Of a stretch of DNA of 64,000 nucleotides, positions 1-9,448 are shown in pieces (the stretch's first letter is position 1; each line of letters opens with the position of its first letter). The notes beneath the pieces were generated by a model. That model had not been told where the DNA came from. It ran no database searches and worked only from the letters and a program-made list of their open reading frames with translations. This DNA is from Trinickia violacea (GTDB lineage: Bacteria > Pseudomonadota > Gammaproteobacteria > Burkholderiales > Burkholderiaceae), in contig NZ_CP040077.1 in assembly GCF_005280735.1 (NCBI RefSeq), forward strand, positions 4,154,001 through 4,218,000. Direction: 5' to 3'. The translations under genes were made by a program, and so were the position numbers.

Positions 1-551
1 TTGAGGCCGTTGGTCACCGCCGCCGCAACGACGATCGCCGTACCGTGCTGGTCGTCGTGGAAAACCGGAATCTTCATGCGCTTGCGGCACTCGCGCTCGA
101 CGATGAAGCAGTCCGGCGCCTTGATGTCTTCGAGGTTGATGCCGCCGAAGGTCGGCTCGAGCGCGGCGATCACGTCGACGAGCTTGTGCGGGTCCGACTC
201 GTTCAGCTCGATGTCGAACACGTCGATGCCGGCGAACTTCTTGAACAGCACCGCCTTGCCTTCCATCACCGGCTTCGACGCGAGCGGCCCGATGTTGCCG
301 AGACCGAGCACCGCGGTGCCGTTCGTCACCACGCCGACGAGATTGCTGCGCGCCGTGAAGCGTGCCGCATTCAGCGGGTTCTCGACGATTTCCTCGCAGG
401 CGTAGGCAACGCCCGGCGAATACGCGAGCGCGAGATCGCGCTGATTGATCATCTGCTTGGTCGGCGCGATCGCGATCTTCCCCGGGGTGGGGAACTCGTG
501 ATAATCGAGAGCGGCTTCGCGGAGTTTGGATTTGGCGGGATTGGTAGACAT
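1..551 (-). CDS. maeB: NADP-dependent malic enzyme, N-terminal part (runs off left edge)
   Basis: Oxidative decarboxylation of malate to pyruvate with NADP reduction, in the cytoplasm. The complement of 551-1 reads without a stop from ATG 551 and starts MSTNPAKSKLREAALDYHEF. About 183 residues are visible. They include the conserved LAYSPGVAYACEEI segment with the catalytic tyrosine, the VTNGTAVLGLGNIGP stretch and the DDQHGTAIV motif, all typical of MaeB-type malic enzymes. The phosphotransacetylase-like C-terminal domain usual for MaeB would lie outside the window. The gene is divergent from thiL. No convincing Shine-Dalgarno sequence is visible before the ATG. Confidence 0.93.
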   Translation of the reverse strand, partial: MSTNPAKSKLREAALDYHEFPTPGKIAIAPTKQMINQRDLALAYSPGVAYACEEIVENPLNAARFTARSNLVGVVTNGTAVLGLGNIGPLASKPVMEGKAVLFKKFAGIDVFDIELNESDPHKLVDVIAALEPTFGGINLEDIKAPDCFIVERECRKRMKIPVFHDDQHGTAIVVAAAVTNGL

Positions 552-768
552 GAGGCGGTCGGTCTTGAGGGCGGATTAGAATAGCTATTCGGTCGCATTG
601 TAGCGCCATTCAACGGCCTAATTCCTTCAATTCGGGTACAACTGCTGCGACTGAAATATGGCCAAGGCCGGCATCGAACGATCGCCTCAAACCATTGCTG
701 CAGCGCGCCATTCGCGGTCAACGCTTTGTTTTTTCAACGCCTTTTGCGAAAACCTTCGGTCCTCTCTC

Positions 769-1794
769 GTGAGCCAGACTTCTCTTTCCGAGTTCTCACT
801 GATCGAACGATTTTTTGAGCGCCGTGCACTAAATCGTTCGCCCAACGACGTCGATCGCGCCGTGCTCGGCATCGGTGACGACTGCGCACTGATCGCCCCG
901 CGCGCCGGCCAGTCGCTGGCGATATCGACGGACATGCTCGTCGAAGGCCGGCACTTCTTCCCCGGCGTCGATCCGCATGCGCTCGGCCACAAGACGCTCG
1001 CCGTGAACTTGTCGGACCTCGCCGCGATGGGCGCAAAGCCGCGCGCCTTCACGCTCGCATTCGCACTGCCGGACGCGCGCGAGGCATGGCTCGCCGCGTT
1101 CAGCGACGGTCTGTTCGAGCTGGCCGAGCGATTCGATTGCGAGCTGATCGGCGGCGACACGACGCGCGGGCCGCTCAATCTCTGCGTGACGGTGTTCGGC
1201 GACGTGCCGCCGGATCTCGCGCTGCGACGCGATGCCGCGCGTGACGGCGACGACATCTGGGTGTCGGGCACCCTCGGCGATGCGCGCGCCGGATTGGGCG
1301 TGGCGCGCGGCGAATGGTCCGTGACCGGGGACGACGCAGCGAGCGATACGGCAACTTTTCGTCGAGCGCTCGAACGCCCCGAGCCGCGCATCGCGCTCGG
1401 CATCGCCCTGCGCGGGCTCGCGCGCGCCGCGCTCGATATCTCCGATGGCCTCGCAGGCGATCTGTTGCACATTCTCGAACGCTCGCGCGTCAACGCGTCA
1501 GTCGACGCCGACGCAGTGCCGCGCTCCGCCGCGCTCTCCCGGCTATCCGCCGATGTGCAGCGCCGCTGCACGCTCACGGGCGGCGACGACTACGAGCTGT
1601 GCTTCACCGCTCCCGCCGCGACTCGTGAAGCGATCGAAGCGATCGGCGCCGAAGTGAAGGTGCCGGTCACGCGCATCGGTACAATAAGCACTTTGAAAGC
1701 TGCGGCGGACCGGCCTGCGATTACCTGGCACGACTCGACAGGCGCCCCGCTTTCCCTGACGTTGCAAGGCTTCGATCATTTCAATGCAGACTGA
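769..1794 (+). CDS. thiL: thiamine-monophosphate kinase
   Basis: Phosphorylates thiamine monophosphate to thiamine pyrophosphate with ATP, the last step of cofactor synthesis. Family motifs in order are GIGDDCALI, STDMLVEGRHFF, AVNLSDLAAMGAKPRA, DISDGLAGDLLHI and GGDDYELCF, the metal- and nucleotide-binding set of the PurM/ThiL fold. The frame is open from an ATG at 658, but those first 37 residues look non-homologous. GTG 769 (VSQTSLSEFSLIERFF) matches the usual ThiL N-terminus and gives 341 aa, near the family length of about 325. The gene overlaps pgpA by 11 bp, so the two are probably translationally coupled. Confidence 0.93.
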   Translation: MSQTSLSEFSLIERFFERRALNRSPNDVDRAVLGIGDDCALIAPRAGQSLAISTDMLVEGRHFFPGVDPHALGHKTLAVNLSDLAAMGAKPRAFTLAFALPDAREAWLAAFSDGLFELAERFDCELIGGDTTRGPLNLCVTVFGDVPPDLALRRDAARDGDDIWVSGTLGDARAGLGVARGEWSVTGDDAASDTATFRRALERPEPRIALGIALRGLARAALDISDGLAGDLLHILERSRVNASVDADAVPRSAALSRLSADVQRRCTLTGGDDYELCFTAPAATREAIEAIGAEVKVPVTRIGTISTLKAAADRPAITWHDSTGAPLSLTLQGFDHFNAD

Positions 1795-2323
1795 CCCCAC
1801 GCTCGGCGGCGGCGCCGGCGAGGTCCCGCGCGCGGCCAAACCGCGGCGCGCGACCGCGCGCTTCATGCTCACGCACCCGCTTCACATCATCTCGCTCGGT
1901 TTCGGCAGCGGCCTGTCGCCGATCATGCCGGGCACGGTCGGCACGCTGTTCGCGTGGGCGTCGTTCGCGGTGCTGAGCCGTCATCTGACCGTCATCGACT
2001 GGGCCGTGCTGATCGTCGTCGGCTTTATCGCGGGCTGCTGGATCACCGGCTTCACCGCGCGAAAGCTCGGCACGGACGACCCGTCGCCGGTCGTCTGGGA
2101 CGAAATCGTCGCGTTCTGGCTCGTGCTCCTTTTCGTCACGCCCGAGACCTTCACTGGCCAGCTCTGGACATTCGTCGTCTTCCGCTTCTTCGACATGGTG
2201 AAGCCACCGCCAATCCGCTACTTCGACCGCCGATTGAAAGGTGGCTTTGGCATCATGTTCGACGATCTGGTCGCGGCGTTCTTCACGTTGCTCGTCGTTG
2301 CGCTGTGGCGCATGACCATCTGA
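1784..2323 (+). CDS. pgpA: phosphatidylglycerophosphatase A
   Basis: Inner-membrane phosphatase that removes phosphate from phosphatidylglycerophosphate to give phosphatidylglycerol. The 179-aa protein carries the PgpA signature SPIMPGTVGTLFA (about residues 46-58), the acidic WDEIVAFW stretch with likely metal ligands, and several hydrophobic helices. FRFFDMVKPPP followed by GGFGIMFDD is characteristic of the family. The first ~28 residues are a polar extension, and the core could instead begin at the Met of MLTHPLHI. It sits between thiL and pncC, an order common in Burkholderiaceae. Confidence 0.93.
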   Translation: MQTDPTLGGGAGEVPRAAKPRRATARFMLTHPLHIISLGFGSGLSPIMPGTVGTLFAWASFAVLSRHLTVIDWAVLIVVGFIAGCWITGFTARKLGTDDPSPVVWDEIVAFWLVLLFVTPETFTGQLWTFVVFRFFDMVKPPPIRYFDRRLKGGFGIMFDDLVAAFFTLLVVALWRMTI

Positions 2324-2348
2324 CCGCTCACCGTTTTACGGACTTGCA

Positions 2349-2849
2349 ATGCCAACTGATTCCGTCGTGCATCAACTCGCCATTCGCGTGGGCAACAAGC
2401 TGCGCGACGAACGCCTGACGCTCGCGACCGCCGAATCGTGCACGGGCGGCATGGTGGCAACGGCGATCACCGACATTTCCGGCAGCAGCGGCTGGTTCGA
2501 GCGCGGCTTCGTCACGTATTCGAACCAGGCGAAGCACGAGATGATCGGCGTGCCCGCCGACATGCTCGAAAGACACGGCGCCGTCAGCGAGCCGGTCGCG
2601 CATGCGATGGCCGAAGGCGCGCTGCGCAACAGCCGGGCGCAGGTGTCGCTGGCGATCACGGGCATCGCCGGGCCGGGCGGCGGATCGAAGGAAAAGCCCG
2701 TGGGCATGGTCGTCTTTGCGTGGAGCAACCGGCTCCACACGGAAGTCGAGACGCTCGTGTTCAAGGGCGACCGCGAGCAGATTCGCGTGCAAGCGGCGGC
2801 GCACTCGTTGCGCGGGCTGCTGACGCTGCTCGACGAAAAGGAGCGGTAA
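2349..2849 (+). CDS. pncC: nicotinamide-nucleotide amidohydrolase (CinA C-terminal domain family)
   Basis: Deamidates nicotinamide mononucleotide to nicotinate mononucleotide in the pyridine nucleotide salvage cycle. The 166-aa protein is a stand-alone CinA C-terminal domain. It shows TAESCTGGMVATAITDISGS with the catalytic serine region, YSNQAKHEMIGV, and AITGIAGPGGGSKEKPVG. It lacks the N-terminal MoaB-like domain of full CinA, which is normal for proteobacterial PncC. It follows pgpA by 25 bp in the same operon and ends before a strong bidirectional terminator. Confidence 0.93.
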   Translation: MPTDSVVHQLAIRVGNKLRDERLTLATAESCTGGMVATAITDISGSSGWFERGFVTYSNQAKHEMIGVPADMLERHGAVSEPVAHAMAEGALRNSRAQVSLAITGIAGPGGGSKEKPVGMVVFAWSNRLHTEVETLVFKGDREQIRVQAAAHSLRGLLTLLDEKER

Positions 2850-2891
2850 GCCGCCACGCGGGCTCGCAGCCAGCGGGCTCCCACAAAGCAC

Positions 2892-2928
2892 AAACGCCAC
2901 GCAGATCCAGCGATCTGCGTGGCGTTTT
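2892..2928. terminator. bidirectional intrinsic terminator between pncC and pyrF
   Basis: A perfect 16-bp stem (2892-2907 with 2912-2927) closes a 4-base loop. The outer pairs are A-T, giving a T tract for transcripts from either side. It lies between the ends of convergent pncC and pyrF, so it should serve both. Confidence 0.85.
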
Positions 2929-2965
2929 GCTGTCCTGCCCGTAGGACGCGCGCTGCCGGTACGCG

Positions 2966-3790
2966 TTAGCGATACGCGTTGATCTTGTCGCGCGTTTCCT
3001 CTGCCGCGCGCGCGGCGGCCGCCGCGAAATCGTCGCCCTTGCCCGCGTAGAGAATCGCGCGCGACGAGTTGATCATCATCCCCGCGCCCGCCGCCGTGCG
3101 GCCGGCGCGCACCGTCGCCTCGACGTCGCCGCCCTGCGCGCCGATGCCGGGAATCAAAAGCGGCATGTCGCCGACGATCTGCCGCACGATTTCAATTTCC
3201 TTCGGAAACGTCGCGCCCACGACGAGCCCAAGCTGACCGTTCGCGTTCCACTTCTCGGCGGCGAGCTGCGCGACGACCTGATAGAGCGGACGGCCACCCG
3301 TCTCGAGGAACTGCAGGTCCGAGCCGCCGGGGTTCGACGTCCGGCACAGCACGATCACGCCTTTGCCTTCATGGGCGAGATACGGCTCGACCGAATCGAA
3401 ACCCATGTACGGATTGACCGTCACCGCATCGGCGCCGTAGCGCACGAACGCTTCGCGCGCGTACTGCTCGGCGGTGCTGCCGATATCCCCGCGCTTCGCA
3501 TCGAGGATCACCGGCAGCCCGGGGTGCCGCTCGTGAATGTGCGCGATCAGCGCTTCGAGCTGATCCTCGGCACGGTGCGCGGCAAAGTAGGCGATCTGCG
3601 GCTTGAACGCGCTCGCGTACGGCGCCGTCGCGTCGACGATCGCGCGGCAGAATTCGAAAATCGCATCCGGACGGTTCGCCAGTGCGCCGGGAAACTTGGC
3701 CGGCTCGGGATCGAGGCCGACGCACAGCAGCGAGTTCGTGCGTTGCCAGGCGCTCGTAAGCGTTTCGATGAAAGAAGGTGTGGAAGACAT
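2966..3790 (-). CDS. pyrF: orotidine 5'-phosphate decarboxylase (type 2)
   Basis: Decarboxylates OMP to UMP, the last step of de novo pyrimidine synthesis. The 274-aa length and the motifs CVGLDPEP, AFKPQIAYF, LDAKRGDIGST (the catalytic D-x-K-x-x-D array) and VNPYMGFDSVEPYL identify the longer type 2 (PyrF_2) family, found in actinobacteria and many beta-proteobacteria, rather than the ~230-aa E. coli type. The phosphate-binding end IPGIGAQGGDVEATVRAG is intact. It is convergent with pncC and shares its terminator. Confidence 0.96.
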   Translation of the reverse strand: MSSTPSFIETLTSAWQRTNSLLCVGLDPEPAKFPGALANRPDAIFEFCRAIVDATAPYASAFKPQIAYFAAHRAEDQLEALIAHIHERHPGLPVILDAKRGDIGSTAEQYAREAFVRYGADAVTVNPYMGFDSVEPYLAHEGKGVIVLCRTSNPGGSDLQFLETGGRPLYQVVAQLAAEKWNANGQLGLVVGATFPKEIEIVRQIVGDMPLLIPGIGAQGGDVEATVRAGRTAAGAGMMINSSRAILYAGKGDDFAAAAARAAEETRDKINAYR

Positions 3791-3889
3791 GGCGGTGCCG
3801 GTAACGGAAGAGGCGGTATTTTATCTGGCCGGCGGGTGAACCGGCGCGCCGCGCGCGAGCGACCGCCGAAGCGGCCGCCGCGCTTCGGA

Positions 3890-4960
3890 TCAACGCCTCA
3901 CGCCTCGCCCATCGGCGCTCGCGCGCACGCCCATGCGCTCGACCGTGAAGCCGAACTGCCTGACGAGCCGCTCGCCCGGCGCCAACTCGGTCATGCCGTT
4001 CGCCGCGGCGCCGCCGGGCAAGTTCATCGCATTGATCGGATGGTCGACCGGCTCGAAGCAGAAGAAGTCCTCGCCCGGCGGCGTGTAGAGCACGTAGTAC
4101 TCGGTGTTCGCCGCAATCGTCAGCGACAGCCGGCGTTTCGGCCATACCACCGACGTATAGCCGCTCCAGCCCGTGAATGCGTGGTTCACCATCGCCGCCG
4201 GCAACGGATACGCGACGCCGAACTGCCACGCGGGCGGCGCCGGCACGTGGCGCACCGGCAGCCAGTCGTCGCCCGGCAGCCAGAGGCCCGCCGCGCCCGC
4301 GGACAGCTCGGTGTCGTCGTCGCGAACCAGAAACGGATGGAGGCCGAGGCCGAACGGCAGCCGCTCGCGCCCCCTGTTTTCGATGTCGAGCGTGACGGTG
4401 AGCGTCGCGCCATCTAGCGAGTACGTTTGCGCCGCGCGATACGCGTAAGGCTTGGCGCGGCTGCGATCGAGCGTGAGCCGCGCGCTCGCGTCGTCCGTTT
4501 GCTCGAGCTGCCACTGCGCAAGCCAGCCGTCGCCGTGGATCGGGCACGCTTCGGTCGCGCGATTCGCGCTCACCTGCACGTCGCGCCCCGCAAACCGGAA
4601 ACGCCCCCCGCCGATCCGGTTCGAATACGGCAGGAGCGGATAGCAGGCAAGCTCGTTCGGATCGGTGTTCGCGCGCACCGTCTTGCAGCGGCGGAAGATC
4701 GGGATCAGCGCACCGTCGTCGCCGCGCCAGTCGAAGCGCGCGATCCCACCGCCGAGCCCCGGCGCGAGATCGAGCCGCAATTCCGCGTTGGCGAGCGTGA
4801 CCAGCTCCGCGTTGGCCGACGCTGCCGCGCCGCGCGCAACGGCCGACGTGCTCGGCCCGGGACGCACCGGTTGGGTCAGCCCCGCCAGCTTGGCGCGGCG
4901 CGATTCGGAAGGAGAAACGGGTGTGACATCAACATTCGCAGCGGTCATGGTTCGCTCCAT
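3890..4960 (-). CDS. galM: aldose 1-epimerase (mutarotase)
   Basis: Interconverts alpha and beta anomers of aldoses such as galactose. The 356-aa protein has the galactose mutarotase fold signatures: LLPYSNRIGGGRF with the substrate-binding N and R, CPIHGDGW with the first catalytic His, GLGLHPFL with the second His, and DFFCFEPVDHP with the catalytic base Glu. The first ~45 residues are low-complexity and a start at MTAANVDV (M5) is equally possible. It is the last gene of the leftward sugar operon, 171 bp after the lactonase, and would supply the correct anomer to the sugar dehydrogenase. Confidence 0.88.
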   Translation of the reverse strand: MERTMTAANVDVTPVSPSESRRAKLAGLTQPVRPGPSTSAVARGAAASANAELVTLANAELRLDLAPGLGGGIARFDWRGDDGALIPIFRRCKTVRANTDPNELACYPLLPYSNRIGGGRFRFAGRDVQVSANRATEACPIHGDGWLAQWQLEQTDDASARLTLDRSRAKPYAYRAAQTYSLDGATLTVTLDIENRGRERLPFGLGLHPFLVRDDDTELSAGAAGLWLPGDDWLPVRHVPAPPAWQFGVAYPLPAAMVNHAFTGWSGYTSVVWPKRRLSLTIAANTEYYVLYTPPGEDFFCFEPVDHPINAMNLPGGAAANGMTELAPGERLVRQFGFTVERMGVRASADGRGVRR

Positions 4961-5131
4961 CGAGAGGCGTAAATCGTCGTCGTGCAGACCGGATGACTTG
5001 AGGCGATGTCGGGCGGCTATGGGCGCCGCCTCTGCAGTTGTCGTGTTGCATGTTGCAAACGGCTGGGAAAGCGCGAGATCCGGCTTCTGCTTGCGTTCGA
5101 CGAATCTCGCCGGTGTTGCTCATGCAGTTGC

Positions 5132-6022
5132 TCAGACAGGCTCGCCGAGGAACACAGGCTCCGGCAAGCCTTGCCGCGAAACGCTTGCGGCATAGACGCC
5201 GCCCGCGTACGGATCTTGCGTCAGCGCGTGATCCGTCAGACCGATCCGCGCTGTCGTAATGTACAACGTATCGAACCCCGCGCCGCCTAGCGCGACGCAG
5301 CTTGGTTGTATCGACGACACACCCACGCGCTCGGTTTCGACGCCGTCCGCGCCGTAGCGCACGACGCGCGCGCCGCCCCACTGCGCGTTCCAGAGGCCGC
5401 CGTCGGCATCGACGGTCGAGCCGTCCGGCACGCCGTCCGCGTCGGTCAGCCGCGTGAAGACGCGGTCGCCGGCGATGCGGCCGTCCGCGAAGTACTCGCA
5501 GGCGCGGATTTCGCGGGTCGGCGAATCGCAGTAGTACATCGTCGCGCCGTCGGGGCTGAACGCAATGCTGTTCGAAATCGCGGGCGCCGGCAGCGGCAGG
5601 CGTTCGAGCGACAAATCGAGGTTCAGCCGGTAGAAGCCGCCGATCGGCCGGGTGGGCTCGGCTTCGTCTTTGGTCCCGAAGACGAAGCGCCCTTGGCGGT
5701 CGCAGCGGCCGTCGTTCACGCGCGTGTTCAGGCCGGGCTCGACGTCGACGATGTGCTGCGTCGTGCCGGTCGTCAAATCGAAGAACGCGAGATGCGTAGC
5801 AAGGCCGAGCAGCAGGCGCTTCGGATCGGCAGTCAGCGCGAACGTCGCCAGCCGCTCCGGCATCGGCCACGACCGGCTTTCGCCGGACACCGGCGAATAG
5901 CGCCATAGGCACGCGCCTTCAATGTCCGTCCAATAGAGCACCCCGTCGCGGGCGCACCAGGTCGCGCCTTCGCCGAGCACGCATTGCGAATCGATGACGA
6001 GCGCCGCTTCGTTTGTCTGCAT
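5132..6022 (-). CDS. SMP-30/gluconolactonase/LRE family sugar lactonase
   Basis: Predicted metal-dependent six-bladed beta-propeller lactonase that opens the aldonolactone made by the neighbouring sugar dehydrogenase. Family features are LGEGATW with the first metal-binding Glu near the N-terminus, LNTRVNDGRCDRQGRF with the conserved Asn and Asp, SNSIAFSPDG, and the DG of VPDGSTVDADGGLW. ATG 6034 directly abuts GGAGG with no spacer and overlaps the upstream gene, so the in-frame ATG at 6022 (MQTNEAAL, 2 bp after the previous stop) is preferred, giving 296 aa. In this context it is probably a galactonolactonase, but L-arabinolactonase activity is also possible. Confidence 0.85.
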   Translation of the reverse strand: MQTNEAALVIDSQCVLGEGATWCARDGVLYWTDIEGACLWRYSPVSGESRSWPMPERLATFALTADPKRLLLGLATHLAFFDLTTGTTQHIVDVEPGLNTRVNDGRCDRQGRFVFGTKDEAEPTRPIGGFYRLNLDLSLERLPLPAPAISNSIAFSPDGATMYYCDSPTREIRACEYFADGRIAGDRVFTRLTDADGVPDGSTVDADGGLWNAQWGGARVVRYGADGVETERVGVSSIQPSCVALGGAGFDTLYITTARIGLTDHALTQDPYAGGVYAASVSRQGLPEPVFLGEPV

Positions 6023-6024
6023 GT

Positions 6025-6825
6025 TCACGCCCATCCTCCGTCGACGATGAAATCCTGGGCCGTGATCATGCGGCTGTCGTCGGCGGCAAGAAAGAGCGCC
6101 ATGCGCGCGAGGTCTTCAGGCAGCAGCTCGCCGTCGAGACACTGTCCCGCTTTCAGCGCGCGCTTGCCCGCTTCGTCGAGCCACAAGCGCCTTTGCTTTT
6201 CCGTCATCACCCAGCCCGGCAACAGCGTGTTCACGCGAATCCCGAACGGACCGAGGTCGCGCGCGAGACCGCGCGTGAGCCCCGCTATCGCCGCCTTCGA
6301 CGTGACGTAGACGGGCATGTTGCCGTTCTTGAGCATCCAGCTGATCGAGCCCAGGTTGATGATCGAGCCGCCGCCCAGTTGCTTCATGTCGTCGACGACC
6401 GCCTGCGCGGCGAAGAACTGATGCCTCAGATTGACGGCGATGCCCGCATCGAACGATTCGGGCGTGACTTCGGCGATCAAGTGGCGCTTGTCGTTCGCTG
6501 CATTGTTGACCAGCACGGAGATCGGGCCGAGTGCGCTCCTCACGTCGGCGATCGCTTTGCGCAGCGCATCGATATCGGCGAGGTCGCAAGTCAGAAAGAG
6601 CGGTGCGTGGCCCGAATCGCCGAGCTGGTCCGCGAGCGCCTCGCCCGCCGCCGCGTCGATATCGAAGAAGGCCACGCGCGCACCCTGCGCCGCGAAGTGC
6701 TCGACGAACGACGCGCCGATGCCCGTCGCGCCGCCGGTGATCAGCACCGTGCGGCCGGCGAGGCTCGGATAGCACGCATAAGTCCCGGCGGATTGGCGAT
6801 CGGCCGCATTGGCAGGAGACGTCAT
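6025..6825 (-). CDS. SDR-family sugar 1-dehydrogenase (likely D-galactose/L-arabinose)
   Basis: NAD(P)-dependent short-chain dehydrogenase of 266 aa. It shows the cofactor motif TGGATGIG (30-37), NNAA (107-110), catalytic Ser at about 160, and Tyr173 with Lys177 in YVTSK. Its position directly before a sugar lactonase and after a sugar importer suggests it oxidises the aldose at C1 to the lactone, the first step of the De Ley-Doudoroff galactose route. Cofactor and substrate cannot be read from sequence. The next gene starts 2 bp after its stop. Confidence 0.85.
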   Translation of the reverse strand: MTSPANAADRQSAGTYACYPSLAGRTVLITGGATGIGASFVEHFAAQGARVAFFDIDAAAGEALADQLGDSGHAPLFLTCDLADIDALRKAIADVRSALGPISVLVNNAANDKRHLIAEVTPESFDAGIAVNLRHQFFAAQAVVDDMKQLGGGSIINLGSISWMLKNGNMPVYVTSKAAIAGLTRGLARDLGPFGIRVNTLLPGWVMTEKQRRLWLDEAGKRALKAGQCLDGELLPEDLARMALFLAADDSRMITAQDFIVDGGWA

Positions 6826-6866
6826 CGTGTTCTTTCCCTATCGGTGAGCTATCGGTGACCGGCGCG

Positions 6867-7883
6867 TCAATCGCGCGCGCCGCGGTTCTTCAACTGGTCG
6901 AGCAGCACCGCCGCAAGCAGGATCGCGCCGCGCACGAGGTACTGATAGAACGCGTCGATGTTCAGGAGGTTCATCACGTTCTCGACCGTACCCATGATCA
7001 GCACGCCGATCACGACACCCGAAATCGTCGCGCGCCCGCCGAGCAGCGACACGCCGCCGAGCACGCACGCGGAAATCACGTTCAGCTCGAAGCCCTGAGC
7101 GGCGTTCGGCTGCCCCGACGTGATGCGCGACGCGAGAATCACACCCGCGAGCGCCGCCACTGCGCCTTGAATCAGGAAAATGTAGACGCGCGTGCGCTCC
7201 ACGTTGATACCGGCAAGACGCGACGCTTCGGGGTTGCCGCCGATCGCGAGCGTATTGCGGCCGTACACCGTCTTGTTGAGCAGCACGCCGAACACGATGA
7301 AGCACACGAGCGTCACCCAGATCGGCAGCGACACGCCGAACATCGCGAGATTGCCGAGCGCGATGAACGTATCCGACGACACGCCGACGGCCTGCCCCTG
7401 CGACGCGATAAACCCGAGGCCGCGCACGATTTCCATCGTCGCGAGCGTGGTGATCAACGCGTTGATGCGCAGGTACGCGATGACCGCGCCGTTCACGAAG
7501 CCGATCGCGGCGCCGGCCAACACGGCGGCGCCGATCGCGATGAAGGTGTTGTTGGTTGCGTTCAGCACCATCGCGCACAGCACGCCCGCGAACGCCACGG
7601 TCGAACCGATCGACAAGTCGAAATCGCGTGACGCGAGACAGAACATCATCGTGCACGCGACCATGCCGATCTGCGAGATCGACAGTGCGAGGCCAAGCAT
7701 GTTCGGGATCGAGAAGAAGTGATCGACCGTCAGCGACATCGTGATGAACATCACGACGAAGATCAGGATCAGGCTGTATTCGGTGATTTGCTGCCACCAC
7801 TTCTGCTTGTCGCTGGTCTGCGGCGTCAGCGCGTCGGCGGCGCTCTTCGCGGCCGACTGCACTAGGTTTTCTCTGGCTTGCAT
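6867..7883 (-). CDS. araH: sugar ABC transporter permease, AraH-like
   Basis: Inner-membrane channel subunit of a CUT2-type sugar importer. The 338-aa protein has about eight to ten hydrophobic helices. It contains the family landmark CLASRDFDLSIGSTVAFAGV and the permease loop region VYGRNTLAIGGNPEASRLAGI that contacts the ATPase. The frame is open much further upstream, but that part overlaps araG. ATG 7883 follows GGAG by 7 bases and gives the usual length. It lies 41 bp after the ATPase gene. Confidence 0.92.
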   Translation of the reverse strand: MQARENLVQSAAKSAADALTPQTSDKQKWWQQITEYSLILIFVVMFITMSLTVDHFFSIPNMLGLALSISQIGMVACTMMFCLASRDFDLSIGSTVAFAGVLCAMVLNATNNTFIAIGAAVLAGAAIGFVNGAVIAYLRINALITTLATMEIVRGLGFIASQGQAVGVSSDTFIALGNLAMFGVSLPIWVTLVCFIVFGVLLNKTVYGRNTLAIGGNPEASRLAGINVERTRVYIFLIQGAVAALAGVILASRITSGQPNAAQGFELNVISACVLGGVSLLGGRATISGVVIGVLIMGTVENVMNLLNIDAFYQYLVRGAILLAAVLLDQLKNRGARD

Positions 7884-7924
7884 TTGATGGCTCCTACCGT
7901 GCTGCATTAAGTGTTGTTCCGGAA

Positions 7925-9448
7925 TCACGCCGCCTGCGCGGCCGCTTGCGGCGTCGAGCTTTCCGGCAGCGCGAGGCTCAGCACCGCATGCTCGCTCGCC
8001 TGGCTGCGCGGCAGCTCGCCGGAAATGCACCCCTGGCGCATGACGACGATGCGGTCCGACACGCCCAGCACCTCCGGCAACTCCGACGAGACGATCACGA
8101 CCGCACAGCCGCGCTCGGCGAGCTGATAAATCACGTGATAGATCTCGTGCTTGGCGCCGACGTCGATGCCGCGCGTCGGCTCGTCGAGAATCACGACCTT
8201 CAGTTCCGGCTCGGCGAGCCAGCGCGACAGAATCGCCTTCTGCTGGTTGCCGCCCGAGAGGAAGCGGATCTTCTGGCGGCGGCTCGGCGTCTTGATCTTC
8301 AGCAGTTGAATGAATCGATCCGCGGTTTCGGCTTCCTTCTTGCGATCGAGGAAGAGACCCGCGCGCAGATAGTGACGCCGGCAGCTGATGTTGATGTTCT
8401 CCGCGACCGACGCAATCGCGACGATCCCTTCTTCCTTGCGGTCTTCGGGACACAGCACGATGCCGTTGCGGATCGCCTCGCCCGCGCTCTTGACGGTGAT
8501 CGGCTTGCCGTCGAGCATCAAATGCCCGCCTTTCTTCTTCTCGGCGCCGTAGACGAGGTGCATCAACTCGCTGCGCCCCGCGCCGACGAGCCCAAAGAAG
8601 CCGACGATCTCGCCCGAACGGACGTCGAAGCTCGCCGGCCCGGTCAGCCCGTGGCCCTCGACGTTCCGCACCTCAAAGCGCACCGGCCCGAGTTCGCGCG
8701 GCCGGTAGTTGTAGATGTCCGAAATCTCGCGCCCCACCATCTCGGCGACGATCGTCTCGCGCTTCACGCCTTCGAGCGTCGGATGCGACGCGACCTTGCG
8801 GCCGTCGCGGAAAATCGTGCACGCATCGCAAAGCTGGTAGATCTCGTCCATGCGGTGCGAGATGTAAATCATCGCGCGATTGTCGGCGCGCAGGTCGCGC
8901 ACGAGCTTGAACAGCACCTCGGTCTCGCGATGCGAGAGCGAGCTGGTCGGTTCATCGAGCGCGATCACGCGCGCATTGCGCATCAGGGCCTTGCAGATCT
9001 CGACCATCTGCCGCTGCGCGATCGAGAGCCGCCGCAGCTTCGCATTGGGATCGAGATCGACGCCCATTGCGGCAAGCCGCTCGCGCACGTAGCGCTTCGC
9101 GTCCTGCTTCTTCACCCAGCCGAGCGTATTCGGCAGGCGCCCGAGCATCAGGTTTTCGGCAACGGTGAGATCCGGCACGTACTGCAGTTCCTGGTGGATC
9201 ACCGCGATGCCGGCCGCGATCGACGCCGCCGCATTCGGGAAATGCACCTCGTTGCCGTCCATCATCACGCGGCCGGAATCGGGCTGATACTCGCCGCCGA
9301 GCACTTTCAAGAGCGTCGACTTGCCCGCCCCGTTCTCGCCCATCAGGCCGTGCACCTGCCCGACGTTGACCTCGAAGGACACACCGTCAAGCGCGCGTAC
9401 GCCTGGAAACACCTTGCCGATATTGTCAAAACGCAGCGTCGCTGACAC
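7925..9448 (-). CDS. araG: sugar ABC transporter ATP-binding protein, AraG-like
   Basis: Two fused ATPase domains that power the CUT2 sugar importer. The first half has Walker A GENGAGKST (37-45), the signature-like LSIAQRQMVEI and Walker B VIALDEPTSS. The second half has the degenerate Walker A GLVGAGRSE typical of this family, then FLSGGNQQK and VILDEPTRGID. The frame opens at GTG 9463, but GTG 9448 has GGAGG 4 bases upstream and is preferred, giving 507 aa. There is a 187-bp gap after the binding-protein gene and a 41-bp gap before the permease. Confidence 0.93.
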   Translation of the reverse strand: MSATLRFDNIGKVFPGVRALDGVSFEVNVGQVHGLMGENGAGKSTLLKVLGGEYQPDSGRVMMDGNEVHFPNAAASIAAGIAVIHQELQYVPDLTVAENLMLGRLPNTLGWVKKQDAKRYVRERLAAMGVDLDPNAKLRRLSIAQRQMVEICKALMRNARVIALDEPTSSLSHRETEVLFKLVRDLRADNRAMIYISHRMDEIYQLCDACTIFRDGRKVASHPTLEGVKRETIVAEMVGREISDIYNYRPRELGPVRFEVRNVEGHGLTGPASFDVRSGEIVGFFGLVGAGRSELMHLVYGAEKKKGGHLMLDGKPITVKSAGEAIRNGIVLCPEDRKEEGIVAIASVAENINISCRRHYLRAGLFLDRKKEAETADRFIQLLKIKTPSRRQKIRFLSGGNQQKAILSRWLAEPELKVVILDEPTRGIDVGAKHEIYHVIYQLAERGCAVVIVSSELPEVLGVSDRIVVMRQGCISGELPRSQASEHAVLSLALPESSTPQAAAQAA